DNA of 64,000 bases from Abiotrophia sp. HMSC24B09. GTDB lineage: Bacteria; Bacillota; Bacilli; Lactobacillales; Aerococcaceae. The stretch is taken from contig NZ_KV822214.1 of NCBI RefSeq assembly GCF_001815865.1, positions 1 to 64,000 of the forward strand. The letters run 5' to 3'. How positions within the stretch are numbered: the stretch's first letter is position 1; every line of letters starts with the position of its first letter. Shown one piece after another: positions 56,021 through 64,000 of this stretch. The notes under the pieces are model-generated. The model had not been told where the DNA came from, searched no databases, and saw only the letters and a list, made by a program, of their open reading frames with translations. A program made the position numbers and the translations under genes.

Positions 56021-59000
56021 CTAGGCCTTAGCAGGTGCTTGATTTTCTAATTCAATGTCTTCGTCTTCCGCTTCGACAACAGGTGGTTGAATGTTGGTTT
56101 CCAACTTACGGTAACGGGTCATCCCGGTCCCGGCTGGAATCAACTTACCAATTGTAACGTTCTCCTTAAGACCAAGGAGAGCGTCTTTCTTACCACGGAT
56201 AGCAGCATCAGTCAAGACACGAGTTGTCTCTTGGAAGGATGCAGCAGAGATGAAGGACTTAGTTTCCAAGGCAGCCTTGGTAATCCCCATGAGGACTGGG
56301 CGAGCTGTCGCTGGCACTTCACCGGCTTGAATAGCGTTGGTGTTGGCCTTGGCGAAGTCTGAGATATCCAGTAAGGCACCTGGCAAGATGTCAGTTGAAG
56401 CAGGGTCCATAACACGAACCTTACGCAACATTTGACGAACCATTACTTCGACGTGTTTGTCGCCGATTTCTACCCCTTGACCACGGTATACTGCTTGAAC
56501 CTCGCGGAGCAAGTAGTTTTCTACGGTCAAGACATCGGTTACGCGGAGTAATTCCTTAGGATCGATTGAACCTTCAGTTAAGGCTTGACCACGTTCTACG
56601 CTGTCGCCTTCCGCAACCTTGAGACGGGAAGTGTAAGGCACATTGTAAGTACGGGTATCCGTCACGCCCTTAACTGTGATGTCACGGCTACGGTCGGATT
56701 CTTTCTCAACAATTGATTCAATAATCCCGGCCACTTCAGTAATCGTTGCTTGCCCTTTTGGATGACGAGCTTCGAAGATTTCTTGAATACGTGGCAAACC
56801 TTGGGTGATATCGCCACCACCCGCAACCCCACCGGTGTGGAAGGTACGCATGGTCAGCTGGGTACCAGGTTCCCCGATGGATTGAGCGGCAATGGTACCC
56901 ACTGCTTCGCCGACTTCCACTTCAGAACCAGTCGCTAAGTTGCGACCATAACACTTCTTACATACCCCGTGGTTGGTATCACAGGTGAAGACTGAACGAA
57001 TGGTTACTTCTTCAATCCCTGCTGCCACGATGGCATCTGCCATGTCTTCCGTAATAATGTGGTTAGCTTCTACTAATACTTGGCCTGTTTCTGGGTGACG
57101 AACCGTTTTACGTGCGTAACGCCCAATCAAACGTTCTTCCAGAGATTCAATGACGGAGTTACCATCCATAATGGCACGAACCGTCATACCACGGTCGGTA
57201 CCACAGTCGTCTTCACGGATGATGACATCTTGCGCCACGTCAACCAAACGACGAGTTAAGTAACCAGAGTCGGCGGTCTTCAAGGCCGTATCGGTCATCC
57301 CTTTACGCGCCCCGTGGGTCGAGATAAACATTTCCAAGACAGACAAACCCTCACGGAAGTTAGAGGTGATAGGCAATTCAATGATTCGACCAGATGGCGC
57401 CGCCATGTTCCCCCGCATCCCAGCTAACTGGGTAAAGTTAGAGATGTTACCACGGGCCCCGGAGTCAGACATCATCGCGATTGGGTTCAAGCGTGGCAAG
57501 GACTTACGCAATTCTTCTTGAATTTGATCCTTAGCTTGTTCCCATGTCCGAATAACGGATTCGTAACGCTCGTCGTCTGTAATCAAACCACGACGGTATT
57601 GCTTGGTAATGTTGTCAACACGGCTGTGGGCTTTCTCTAAGATTTCACCCTTAGATTCCAGACGTAATACGTCGGCCGCCCCTACAGTAATCCCGGCACG
57701 AGTTGAGAACTTGTAACCCAAGTTCTTCATGCGGTCCAACATAACAGAGGTTTCGGTAATCTTGAAACGTTTGAAGACTTGCGCGATAATGCGCCCTAAG
57801 TCTTTCTTCTTAAATGGTGGGACTAAGTCCATCGCCGCAATCGCTTCTGGTACATTTACCCCAGCTTCTAAGAAGTACTTATCTGGTGTCTTCTCAGTTA
57901 AGTTCTCGTGTGAAGGCTCATTGAGGTAAGGGAACTCTGGTGGCATGATTTCGTTGAAGAGCAATTTCCCAACGGTCGTTACCATGAGACGTTCCTTTTG
58001 CCAATCAGTGAATGGCTTACCAACTAAAGCTTTAGCAGGAATCGCAATCCGAGTGTGGAGGTGAACGTAACCGTTCTGGTAAGCAATCTCTGCTTCAGAG
58101 ACATCACTTACAACCAAACCTTCACCAATACGCCCTGCCTCTTCCAAGGTCAGGTAGTAGTTCCCCAAGACCATGTCCTGAGATGGGGTAACAACTGGCT
58201 TACCATCTTTAGGGTTCAAGATGTTTTGTGCCGCTAACATGAGCAAGCGCGCTTCAGCTTGAGCTTCTTCAGACAATGGTACGTGAACGGCCATTTGGTC
58301 ACCGTCAAAGTCGGCGTTGTAGGCTTCACAGACCAGTGGGTGCAAACGGATTGCCCGACCCTCAACCAAGGTTGGTTCGAAGGCTTGGATCCCCAAACGG
58401 TGGAGCGTAGGTGCCCGGTTTAGGAGAACTGGGTGTTCCTTGATAACTTCTTCAATTACTGGCCAGATGGCTGTATCTTGTGTTTCGATCATGCGTTTAG
58501 CATTCTTAATGTTGCCAGCAATACCACGTTCCACCAATTCTTTCATAACGAAAGGCTTGAAGAGTTCGATGGCCATTTCTTTTGGCAACCCACATTGGTA
58601 CATCTTGAGGTTTGGCCCCACGACAATTACCGAACGACCAGAGTAGTCGACCCGTTTCCCTAAAAGGTTTTGACGGAAACGACCTTGCTTCCCTTTCAAC
58701 ATGTGAGAGAGAGACTTGAGGGCGCGGTTACCTGGACCTGTTACGGCACGGCCACGACGACCGTTATCGATTAAGGCATCGACCGCTTCTTGTAACATAC
58801 GTTTTTCGTTTTGAACGATAATGTTTGGTGCGCCCAAGTCCAAGAGACGTTTGAGACGGTTGTTACGGTTGATTACTCGACGATAGAGATCGTTCAAGTC
58901 ACTTGTTGCAAACCGGCCACCTTCTAATTGGACCATAGGACGAATATCTGGTGGGATAACAGGCAGTACATCCAAGACCATCCAAGATGGCTTGTTGCCT

Positions 59001-59656
59001 GATAAACGGAAGGCATCTAAGATGTCCAAGCGACGAATCGCCCGCATCCGTTTTTGACCTGTAGCGGTCTTGAGCACTTCCTTCAATTCCGCACATTCTG
59101 CTTCTAAATCAACAGCATCCAATAATTCCTTGATGGCTTCTGCCCCCATTTTAGCATAGAAACGGTCACCGTATTCGCGTTTTTTCTCACGGTATTCCAT
59201 CTCAGTCAAGAGAGACTTGCGTTCTAATGGGGTGTCACCGCTGTCGATTACAACATATGAAGCGAAGTAGATAACTTCTTCCAAGAGTCGTGGGCTCATG
59301 TCCAAGACCAAGCCCATCCGGCTTGGGATTCCTTTGAAGTACCATACGTGAGTGACAGGCGCTGCCAACTCAATATGCCCCATCCGTTCGCGACGGACTT
59401 TGGCACGCGTTACTTCGACGCCACAACGGTCGCAGACCCGACCCTTATAGCGAATTCGTTTGAGCTTTCCACAGCTACATTCCCAGTCCTTAGTTGGACC
59501 AAAGATGCGCTCGCAGAATAAGCCGTCTTTTTCTGGTTTTAGCGTCCGGTAGTTGATAGTTTCAGGTTTTTTGACCTCACCATAGGACCAACTCCGAATT
59601 TTTTCTGGAGACGCTAGGCCAATTTGCATCGCTTCAAAATTATTTACATCGATCAA
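56021..59656 (-). CDS. rpoC: DNA-directed RNA polymerase subunit beta'
   Basis: 1211 residues. The N-terminal zinc ribbon is [20 protein letters not shown] (about 60-79), the catalytic Mg motif NADFDGDQ is near residue 446 and the second zinc cluster [11 protein letters not shown] is near 889-899. The trigger-loop/bridge-helix region includes [22 protein letters not shown], read in parts near 783-805. Length is normal for Lactobacillales. It follows rpoB by 87 bp. Confidence 0.98.
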   Translation of the reverse strand: MIDVNNFEAMQIGLASPEKIRSWSYGEVKKPETINYRTLKPEKDGLFCERIFGPTKDWECSCGKLKRIRYKGRVCDRCGVEVTRAKVRRERMGHIELAAPVTHVWYFKGIPSRMGLVLDMSPRLLEEVIYFASYVVIDSGDTPLERKSLLTEMEYREKKREYGDRFYAKMGAEAIKELLDAVDLEAECAELKEVLKTATGQKRMRAIRRLDILDAFRLSGNKPSWMVLDVLPVIPPDIRPMVQLEGGRFATSDLNDLYRRVINRNNRLKRLLDLGAPNIIVQNEKRMLQEAVDALIDNGRRGRAVTGPGNRALKSLSHMLKGKQGRFRQNLLGKRVDYSGRSVIVVGPNLKMYQCGLPKEMAIELFKPFVMKELVERGIAGNIKNAKRMIETQDTAIWPVIEEVIKEHPVLLNRAPTLHRLGIQAFEPTLVEGRAIRLHPLVCEAYNADFDGDQMAVHVPLSEEAQAEARLLMLAAQNILNPKDGKPVVTPSQDMVLGNYYLTLEEAGRIGEGLVVSDVSEAEIAYQNGYVHLHTRIAIPAKALVGKPFTDWQKERLMVTTVGKLLFNEIMPPEFPYLNEPSHENLTEKTPDKYFLEAGVNVPEAIAAMDLVPPFKKKDLGRIIAQVFKRFKITETSVMLDRMKNLGYKFSTRAGITVGAADVLRLESKGEILEKAHSRVDNITKQYRRGLITDDERYESVIRTWEQAKDQIQEELRKSLPRLNPIAMMSDSGARGNISNFTQLAGMRGNMAAPSGRIIELPITSNFREGLSVLEMFISTHGARKGMTDTALKTADSGYLTRRLVDVAQDVIIREDDCGTDRGMTVRAIMDGNSVIESLEERLIGRYARKTVRHPETGQVLVEANHIITEDMADAIVAAGIEEVTIRSVFTCDTNHGVCKKCYGRNLATGSEVEVGEAVGTIAAQSIGEPGTQLTMRTFHTGGVAGGGDITQGLPRIQEIFEARHPKGQATITEVAGIIESIVEKESDRSRDITVKGVTDTRTYNVPYTSRLKVAEGDSVERGQALTEGSIDPKELLRVTDVLTVENYLLREVQAVYRGQGVEIGDKHVEVMVRQMLRKVRVMDPASTDILPGALLDISDFAKANTNAIQAGEVPATARPVLMGITKAALETKSFISAASFQETTRVLTDAAIRGKKDALLGLKENVTIGKLIPAGTGMTRYRKLETNIQPPVVEAEDEDIELENQAPAKA

Positions 59657-59743
59657 AGGGCTGACCTCCTCTTTCTTTTGTATTGTTCTGTTAGGATTGC
59701 CTGCCTAGCCTACCTAAAGAGCTAGGCTAGGGGCTCCTAAAAC

Positions 59744-62700
59744 TTAGTCTAATGAATCGAGTTCGTCTTCAACCGCTGAATCGATCAAGTCTTCTGCGAT
59801 TGCCTGTTCGTCAAGGTTGATCTCAGCCTTTGGTTCTTCACCTTCATCTTCGGCTTCTGCTGCATGATGGTGAGCCATTTGATCAGCCTTATAGCGGTCG
59901 AGGGCATTGAAGTTGATTACTTCATCCTCATCGTCGTCATCGCGTAATTCGATTTCTTGATCATGTTCATCCAAGACCTTGAGATCCAAGCCTAGGGCTT
60001 GCAATTCCTTAACAAGGACGCGGAAGGATTCCGGTACACCAGGACGTGGAATTGGTTGACCTTTGACGATAGCTTCGTAGGTTTTCACCCGGCCGACTAC
60101 GTCGTCAGACTTGTAGGTTAAGATTTCTTGCAGGGTATAAGCGGCACCATAAGCTTCCAAGGCCCAAACTTCCATCTCCCCGAAACGTTGCCCACCAAAT
60201 TGAGCTTTACCACCCAATGGTTGTTGGGTAACCAGAGAGTATGGACCTGTTGAACGAGCGTGCAACTTGTCGTCGACCATGTGGGCCAACTTAATCATGT
60301 ACATAACCCCAACAGAGACTTTACGGTCAAATGGTTCACCGGTTCGACCATCATATAAGATAGTCTTAGCGTCAGCTTCTAAGCCAGCTTCCTTAACTGT
60401 TGCCCAGACATCTTCTTCACTAGCACCGTCAAAGACAGGTGTTGCAATCTTGATGCCCATTTCGCGAGCAGCCATCCCCAAGTGTAACTCTAGGACTTGC
60501 CCGATGTTCATACGGGATGGAACCCCTAACGGGTTCAACATGATATCAACTGGGGTACCATCTGGTAAGAATGGCATATCTTCTTCCGGCATGATAAGGG
60601 AGACAACCCCTTTGTTACCGTGACGACCGGCCATCTTATCCCCTTCGTTAATTTTACGTTTTTGTACGATGTAAACGCGGACCAGCTTGTTGACACCTGG
60701 TGCCAATTCGTCGCCAGCTTCGCGGGTGAAGATTTTAACGTCGTGGACAATCCCGCCCCCGCCGTGTGGCACACGCAAGGAAGTATCACGTACTTCACGC
60801 GCCTTCTCACCGAAGATAGCGTGGAGCAAGCGCTCTTCTGCAGACAACTCGGTCACACCTTTTGGTGTTACCTTACCAACTAAGATATCGCCGTCTTTTA
60901 CTTCCGCACCGATACAGATAATCCCGTCTTTGTCCAAGTACTTGAGGGCATCTTCGGACACGTTTGGAATTTCGCGTGTAATTTCTTCAGGCCCTAACTT
61001 GGTGTCACGGGACTCTGATTCATATTCTTCAATGTGGATAGAGGTATATACATCATCTTTGACTAGACGCTCAGACATGATAACCGCGTCCTCATAGTTA
61101 TACCCTTCCCAAGTCATGAAGGCTACCAATGGGTTCTGACCGAGGGCCATTTCCCCATTTTGCATAGATGGACCATCTGCTAAGATTTCTAAAGCATCAA
61201 CTTGGTCGCCTAATTCTACGATTGGACGTTGGTTGTAGCAGGTCCCTGCGTTAGAACGCGCAAACTTAGTTAGACGGTATTCGTCAACTTCACCTTCTGG
61301 TGTACGTACGCGAACCTTGTTAGCATCGACATAAACCACTTCACCGGCGCGTTTACATAAGAGCGCAGCCCCTGAGTCGTGCGCTGCCTTATATTCCATC
61401 CCAGTCCCAATCAGTGGGGATTGCGGATTAATAAGTGGCACAGCTTGACGTTGCATGTTGGCACCCATCAAGGCCCGGTTGGAGTCGTCGTTTTCCAAGA
61501 ACGGAATGCTAGCAGTCGCGACAGCGACAACTTGTTTTGGTGACACGTCCATGTAGTCTACTTGGTCAACGTTAACCTCAATGTTTTGTGAACGGAAACG
61601 CGCCATAACTAGGTCTTTCGCGAAGGTTCCGTCCTCATTGAGTTTAGAGTTGGCTTGGGCTACTACATACAAGTCTTCCTCGTCCGCTGCTAGGTAGTCA
61701 ATTTCGGTCGTGACACGGTGTGGCGTAACCGATTTGTCCACTTTACGGTAAGGCGTCTCAATAAAACCATACTTGTTAATCTTCGCATAAGAAGACAAGC
61801 TGTTAATCAACCCGATGTTAGGACCTTCTGGCGTCTCGATTGGACACATACGACCGTAGTGAGAGTAGTGAACGTCCCGCACTTCATAGCCGGCACGGTC
61901 CCGCGTCAAACCACCAGGCCCTAAGGCTGATAGACGACGTTTGTGGGTCAATTCCCCGAGTGGGTTAACTTGGTCCATGAATTGTGACAACTGGGAGGAA
62001 CCGAAGAATTCCTTAATAGCCGCTACCACTGGACGAATGTTAATTAATTGTTGTGGCGTGATGGTCGCAACGTCTTGGAGAGACATACGCTCACGCACTA
62101 CCCGTTCCATCCGGGATAGCCCGATACGGAATTGATTTTGCAATAATTCACCGACTGAACGGATACGACGGTTAGCCAAGTGGTCGATATCGTCTGTAAC
62201 ACCAATTCCTTGGTCTAAGTAGAGATAGTAGTTCATTGACGCAATAATGTCAGCTGGCGTCAAGCACTTAATCTTCTCAATATTCCCGTTGCCGATTAAG
62301 TTAATCACTTGCTCTGGGTTCTTAGGTGAATAAACTTTGATGATTTGTAAATCGATTGGTTGAGCTACCACACTATCTTCAGAAGGATAGAGGGTCACCT
62401 TATTCAAGCCAGACTCTAAATGAGGGATCAAAGCTTGAACGCGTTCTTGATCCAAGACCGTTCCTTCTTCAAAGAGCACTTCGCCTGTTTCTGGGTTAAC
62501 CAAGGTTTCTGCCAAGGTCAAGCCAATCAAACGGTTCTTGAGGTGGAGTTTTTTATTGATCTTGTAACGACCTACAGGTGCTAGATCATAGCGACGTGGG
62601 TCGAAGAAGCGCGCAACCAAGAGGTTACGTGAGCTTTCTGCGGTCTTAGGTTCACCTGGACGAAGACGCTCGTAAATGTCCTTCAAGGCTTCTTCCGTAC

Positions 62701-63394
62701 GAGAATCTTGAATATTTTTGTGAACATCCTTCTCGATAGTTAAGTCTAAGAGCTCAGATTGGCCGAAGATATCATAAATCTCGTCATCTGAACCAAAACC
62801 TAAGGCACGCATCAAGACAGTCAATGGAATCTTCCGGGTCCGGTCGATACGGACATAGGCAATCCCCTTAGCATCTGATTCAAATTCCAACCAAGCCCCA
62901 CGGTTAGGAATAACCGTAGAAGTATAGCTGTGGCGGCCTTTCTTGTCCATACGGTCGTGGAAATAGACACCAGGAGAACGCACCAACTGGGAAACGATAA
63001 CCCGTTCCGCCCCGTTGATAATGAAGGTCCCCATTTCGGTCATGATTGGGAAGTCCCCGAAGAAGACTTCTTGTTCTTTGACTTCACCTGTCTCTTTGTT
63101 GAACAGGCGCAAGGTTACATAGATTGGTTTTGAGTAGTTAGCGTCATGGCTACGAGCTTCTTCTAAGCTATACTTAGCTTCCTTGAACTCATAGTCTACA
63201 AAATGAAGTTCCAAGTTCTCCGAATGATCGACAATCGGCGAAATGTCCTCGAACATCACTTTTAGCCCTTCATCCAAGAACCATTTGTAGGAATCCGTTT
63301 GGATTTCAATCAAGTTCGGCAACTCTAAGACTTCGTCGATACGCGCATAGCTTCGACGCTCAGCTTTTTTACCGTATTTCACGATATGACTCAA
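59744..63394 (-). CDS. rpoB: DNA-directed RNA polymerase subunit beta
   Basis: About 1216 residues. The rifampicin region near 470-500 reads [25 protein letters not shown], given here in overlapping form only as [17 protein letters not shown]: the Q, D, H, R and S residues usually mutated in resistance are wild type. A TTG start at 63394 is preferred: GGGGTGA is upstream and the product then begins [17 protein letters not shown] like family members. The in-frame GTG at 63403 or an ATG-like start at 63430 are alternatives. The acidic C-terminal tail is typical. It is preceded by a long leader with a hairpin and T8 tract. Confidence 0.96.
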   Translation of the reverse strand: MSHIVKYGKKAERRSYARIDEVLELPNLIEIQTDSYKWFLDEGLKVMFEDISPIVDHSENLELHFVDYEFKEAKYSLEEARSHDANYSKPIYVTLRLFNKETGEVKEQEVFFGDFPIMTEMGTFIINGAERVIVSQLVRSPGVYFHDRMDKKGRHSYTSTVIPNRGAWLEFESDAKGIAYVRIDRTRKIPLTVLMRALGFGSDDEIYDIFGQSELLDLTIEKDVHKNIQDSRTEEALKDIYERLRPGEPKTAESSRNLLVARFFDPRRYDLAPVGRYKINKKLHLKNRLIGLTLAETLVNPETGEVLFEEGTVLDQERVQALIPHLESGLNKVTLYPSEDSVVAQPIDLQIIKVYSPKNPEQVINLIGNGNIEKIKCLTPADIIASMNYYLYLDQGIGVTDDIDHLANRRIRSVGELLQNQFRIGLSRMERVVRERMSLQDVATITPQQLINIRPVVAAIKEFFGSSQLSQFMDQVNPLGELTHKRRLSALGPGGLTRDRAGYEVRDVHYSHYGRMCPIETPEGPNIGLINSLSSYAKINKYGFIETPYRKVDKSVTPHRVTTEIDYLAADEEDLYVVAQANSKLNEDGTFAKDLVMARFRSQNIEVNVDQVDYMDVSPKQVVAVATASIPFLENDDSNRALMGANMQRQAVPLINPQSPLIGTGMEYKAAHDSGAALLCKRAGEVVYVDANKVRVRTPEGEVDEYRLTKFARSNAGTCYNQRPIVELGDQVDALEILADGPSMQNGEMALGQNPLVAFMTWEGYNYEDAVIMSERLVKDDVYTSIHIEEYESESRDTKLGPEEITREIPNVSEDALKYLDKDGIICIGAEVKDGDILVGKVTPKGVTELSAEERLLHAIFGEKAREVRDTSLRVPHGGGGIVHDVKIFTREAGDELAPGVNKLVRVYIVQKRKINEGDKMAGRHGNKGVVSLIMPEEDMPFLPDGTPVDIMLNPLGVPSRMNIGQVLELHLGMAAREMGIKIATPVFDGASEEDVWATVKEAGLEADAKTILYDGRTGEPFDRKVSVGVMYMIKLAHMVDDKLHARSTGPYSLVTQQPLGGKAQFGGQRFGEMEVWALEAYGAAYTLQEILTYKSDDVVGRVKTYEAIVKGQPIPRPGVPESFRVLVKELQALGLDLKVLDEHDQEIELRDDDDEDEVINFNALDRYKADQMAHHHAAEAEDEGEEPKAEINLDEQAIAEDLIDSAVEDELDSLD

Positions 63395-63444
63395 GCGATT
63401 CACCCCTATAATATAATCTAAGAACACCACTTTACATTAAGGTT

Positions 63445-63462
63445 ACAATTATTAATAATTGT
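63445..63462. repeat. Perfect 18-bp AT-rich palindrome in rpoB leader
   Basis: ACAATTATT meets its exact complement AATAATTGT without a loop, about 55-70 nt upstream of the rpoB start. The function is unknown; it may be a protein site or simply AT-rich sequence. Confidence 0.4.
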
Positions 63463-63493
63463 TAACAAATGACATTTTTCGGTCTTTGAAGCG

Positions 63494-63542
63494 CAAAAAA
63501 AAGACAACAGAACCAACTCATCGGAGTGACGTTACATGTTGT
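63494..63542 (-). terminator. Putative attenuator in rpoBC leader
   Basis: On the minus strand a two-part stem (ACAACA/TGTTGT at 63537-63542 / 63504-63509, with inner ACTC-CGAT-GAGT) is followed by CTTTTTTTT. It lies between the rpoBC promoter and the rpoB start. Confidence 0.55.
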
Positions 63543-63618
63543 TTAGGCCTCAAACACCGGCTTGGACAAGATTTCAAGCCGCATTTACTTTCTAAAGTGC
63601 ATACTCTTGCATCTGAAT

Positions 63619-63647
63619 ATTATACGGATTTCAAGTCCTTTTGTCAA
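63619..63647 (-). promoter_or_regulatory. rpoBC promoter
   Basis: Consensus TTGACA (63642-63647), 17-bp spacer and TATAAT (63619-63624) on the minus strand; leader of about 215 nt. Confidence 0.85.
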
Positions 63648-63673
63648 GGGGGACTAGCCTCTTAAACCCAAGC

Positions 63674-63706
63674 ATCGAGCCCTCTGCAGAGCAAAGGGCT
63701 CGGTGA
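63674..63706 (-). terminator. Hairpin after pyrD (possible terminator)
   Basis: The stem CGAGCCCT (63676-63683) / AGGGCTCG (63695-63702) with one further pair lacks a T run on either strand, so termination is uncertain. Confidence 0.45.
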
Positions 63707-63723
63707 TTGTTTATCTACTAAAC

Positions 63724-64000
63724 TTAGTCAATCTCACGTAATTTACCCCTGAAATCATCTAAGCTCTTATAGCCCTTTGCTTCCATAATAGCCTCCAGCT
63801 CAGCGACCAGACGCTCAAAGATGCCTACGCCTTCTTGGTGAAGGGCCGTCCCTACCTGAACTAAACTAGCCCCACAAAGAATATGTTCAAAAACATCCTG
63901 ACCGGTTCTGACACCCCCGGTGCCAATAATCTTAATAGATGGATTGAGTCGTTGATGGAAGGCCCGCACGTTAGCCAAGGCTGTTGGCTTAATGTAGTCT
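63724..64000 (-). CDS. pyrD: Dihydroorotate dehydrogenase class 1A, 3' part
   Basis: Only the last 92 residues are in the window; the 5' end lies beyond 64000. The reading frame begins [18 protein letters not shown] and continues with [27 protein letters not shown] in overlapping parts, the FMN-phosphate-binding end of the class 1A (fumarate-dependent, cytosolic) enzymes common in Lactobacillales. It catalyses dihydroorotate to orotate in pyrimidine synthesis. Divergent promoters are not visible because the start is outside. Confidence 0.92.
   Translation of the reverse strand, partial: DYIKPTALANVRAFHQRLNPSIKIIGTGGVRTGQDVFEHILCGASLVQVGTALHQEGVGIFERLVAELEAIMEAKGYKSLDDFRGKLREID

Noticed and set aside
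60267..61097. Several plus-strand frames of 87-136 codons opposite rpoB
   Set aside because: Antisense shadows of a conserved, codon-biased gene; no start signals or domains.

Overview
The window looks like a chromosomal segment of a low-to-mid GC member of the Bacillota, order Lactobacillales. The support is the gene content and order: the str operon rpsL-rpsG-fusA with a separately promoted tuf, rpoB-rpoC, the pth-mfd-rqcP-divIC-yabR-tilS-hpt-ftsH-hslO-dusB cluster, L-lactate dehydrogenase, a fruRKA fructose PTS operon, a class 1A dihydroorotate dehydrogenase and a SagA/PcsB-like NlpC/P60 hydrolase. An Aerococcaceae-type organism is plausible, but the genus cannot be fixed from the sequence alone. 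Most genes lie on the minus strand. No tRNA, rRNA gene, insertion sequence, prophage or CRISPR array was seen, but the left edge carries tandem rRNA-type promoters reading out of the window.

Layout. 1-310: tandem strong minus-strand promoters, probably of an rrn operon just outside, plus the lplA terminator. 314-5179: lipoate ligase, MBL hydrolase and M42 aminopeptidase, then an OmpR-type two-component system. 5340-7769: acyl-CoA dehydrogenase-like protein and a secreted two-domain protein. 7897-12229: a translationally coupled YesN/YesM two-component system followed by a membrane-anchored sugar-binding-protein-like sensor. 12348-15598: SagA-like hydrolase with a WalR box upstream, and tyrS. 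15765-19692: mglA-mglC-mglB galactose-type ABC importer plus a 55-residue membrane protein. 19754-31786: housekeeping block for tRNA/RNA, protein quality control, division and repair. 31968-38579: ldh, fruRKA and a BcrA-type ABC exporter. 38692-43147: tuf and the str operon. 43408-45410: four small accessory enzymes (MmcQ/YjbR, Nudix, GNAT, ASCH). 45541-53034: an accessory operon of GDPD, an Fbp-type ABC importer, a LacI-solute-binding-protein fusion regulator and MgtC. 53260-64000: lysS, a nucleotidyltransferase, rpoC, rpoB and the 3' end of pyrD.

Most interesting points. (1) In the operon at 45541-53034 the presumed regulator fuses a LacI helix-turn-helix and LacI sensor domain to a complete, cytoplasmic MalE-like solute-binding domain, next to an importer and a phosphodiesterase; it could sense the imported ligand through two different binding folds. 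(2) The mglA and mglB promoters share an ungapped, roughly 50-bp element with two GTAAA half-sites exactly 21 bp apart, directly upstream of matched weak -35/-10 boxes. This suggests common activation, most economically by the nearby YesN-type regulator, whose kinase is encoded together with a sugar-binding accessory protein. (3) The fru promoter has three direct repeats in 21-bp phase plus a cre-like site. (4) The rpoBC leader contains a hairpin followed by eight U residues that looks like an attenuator.
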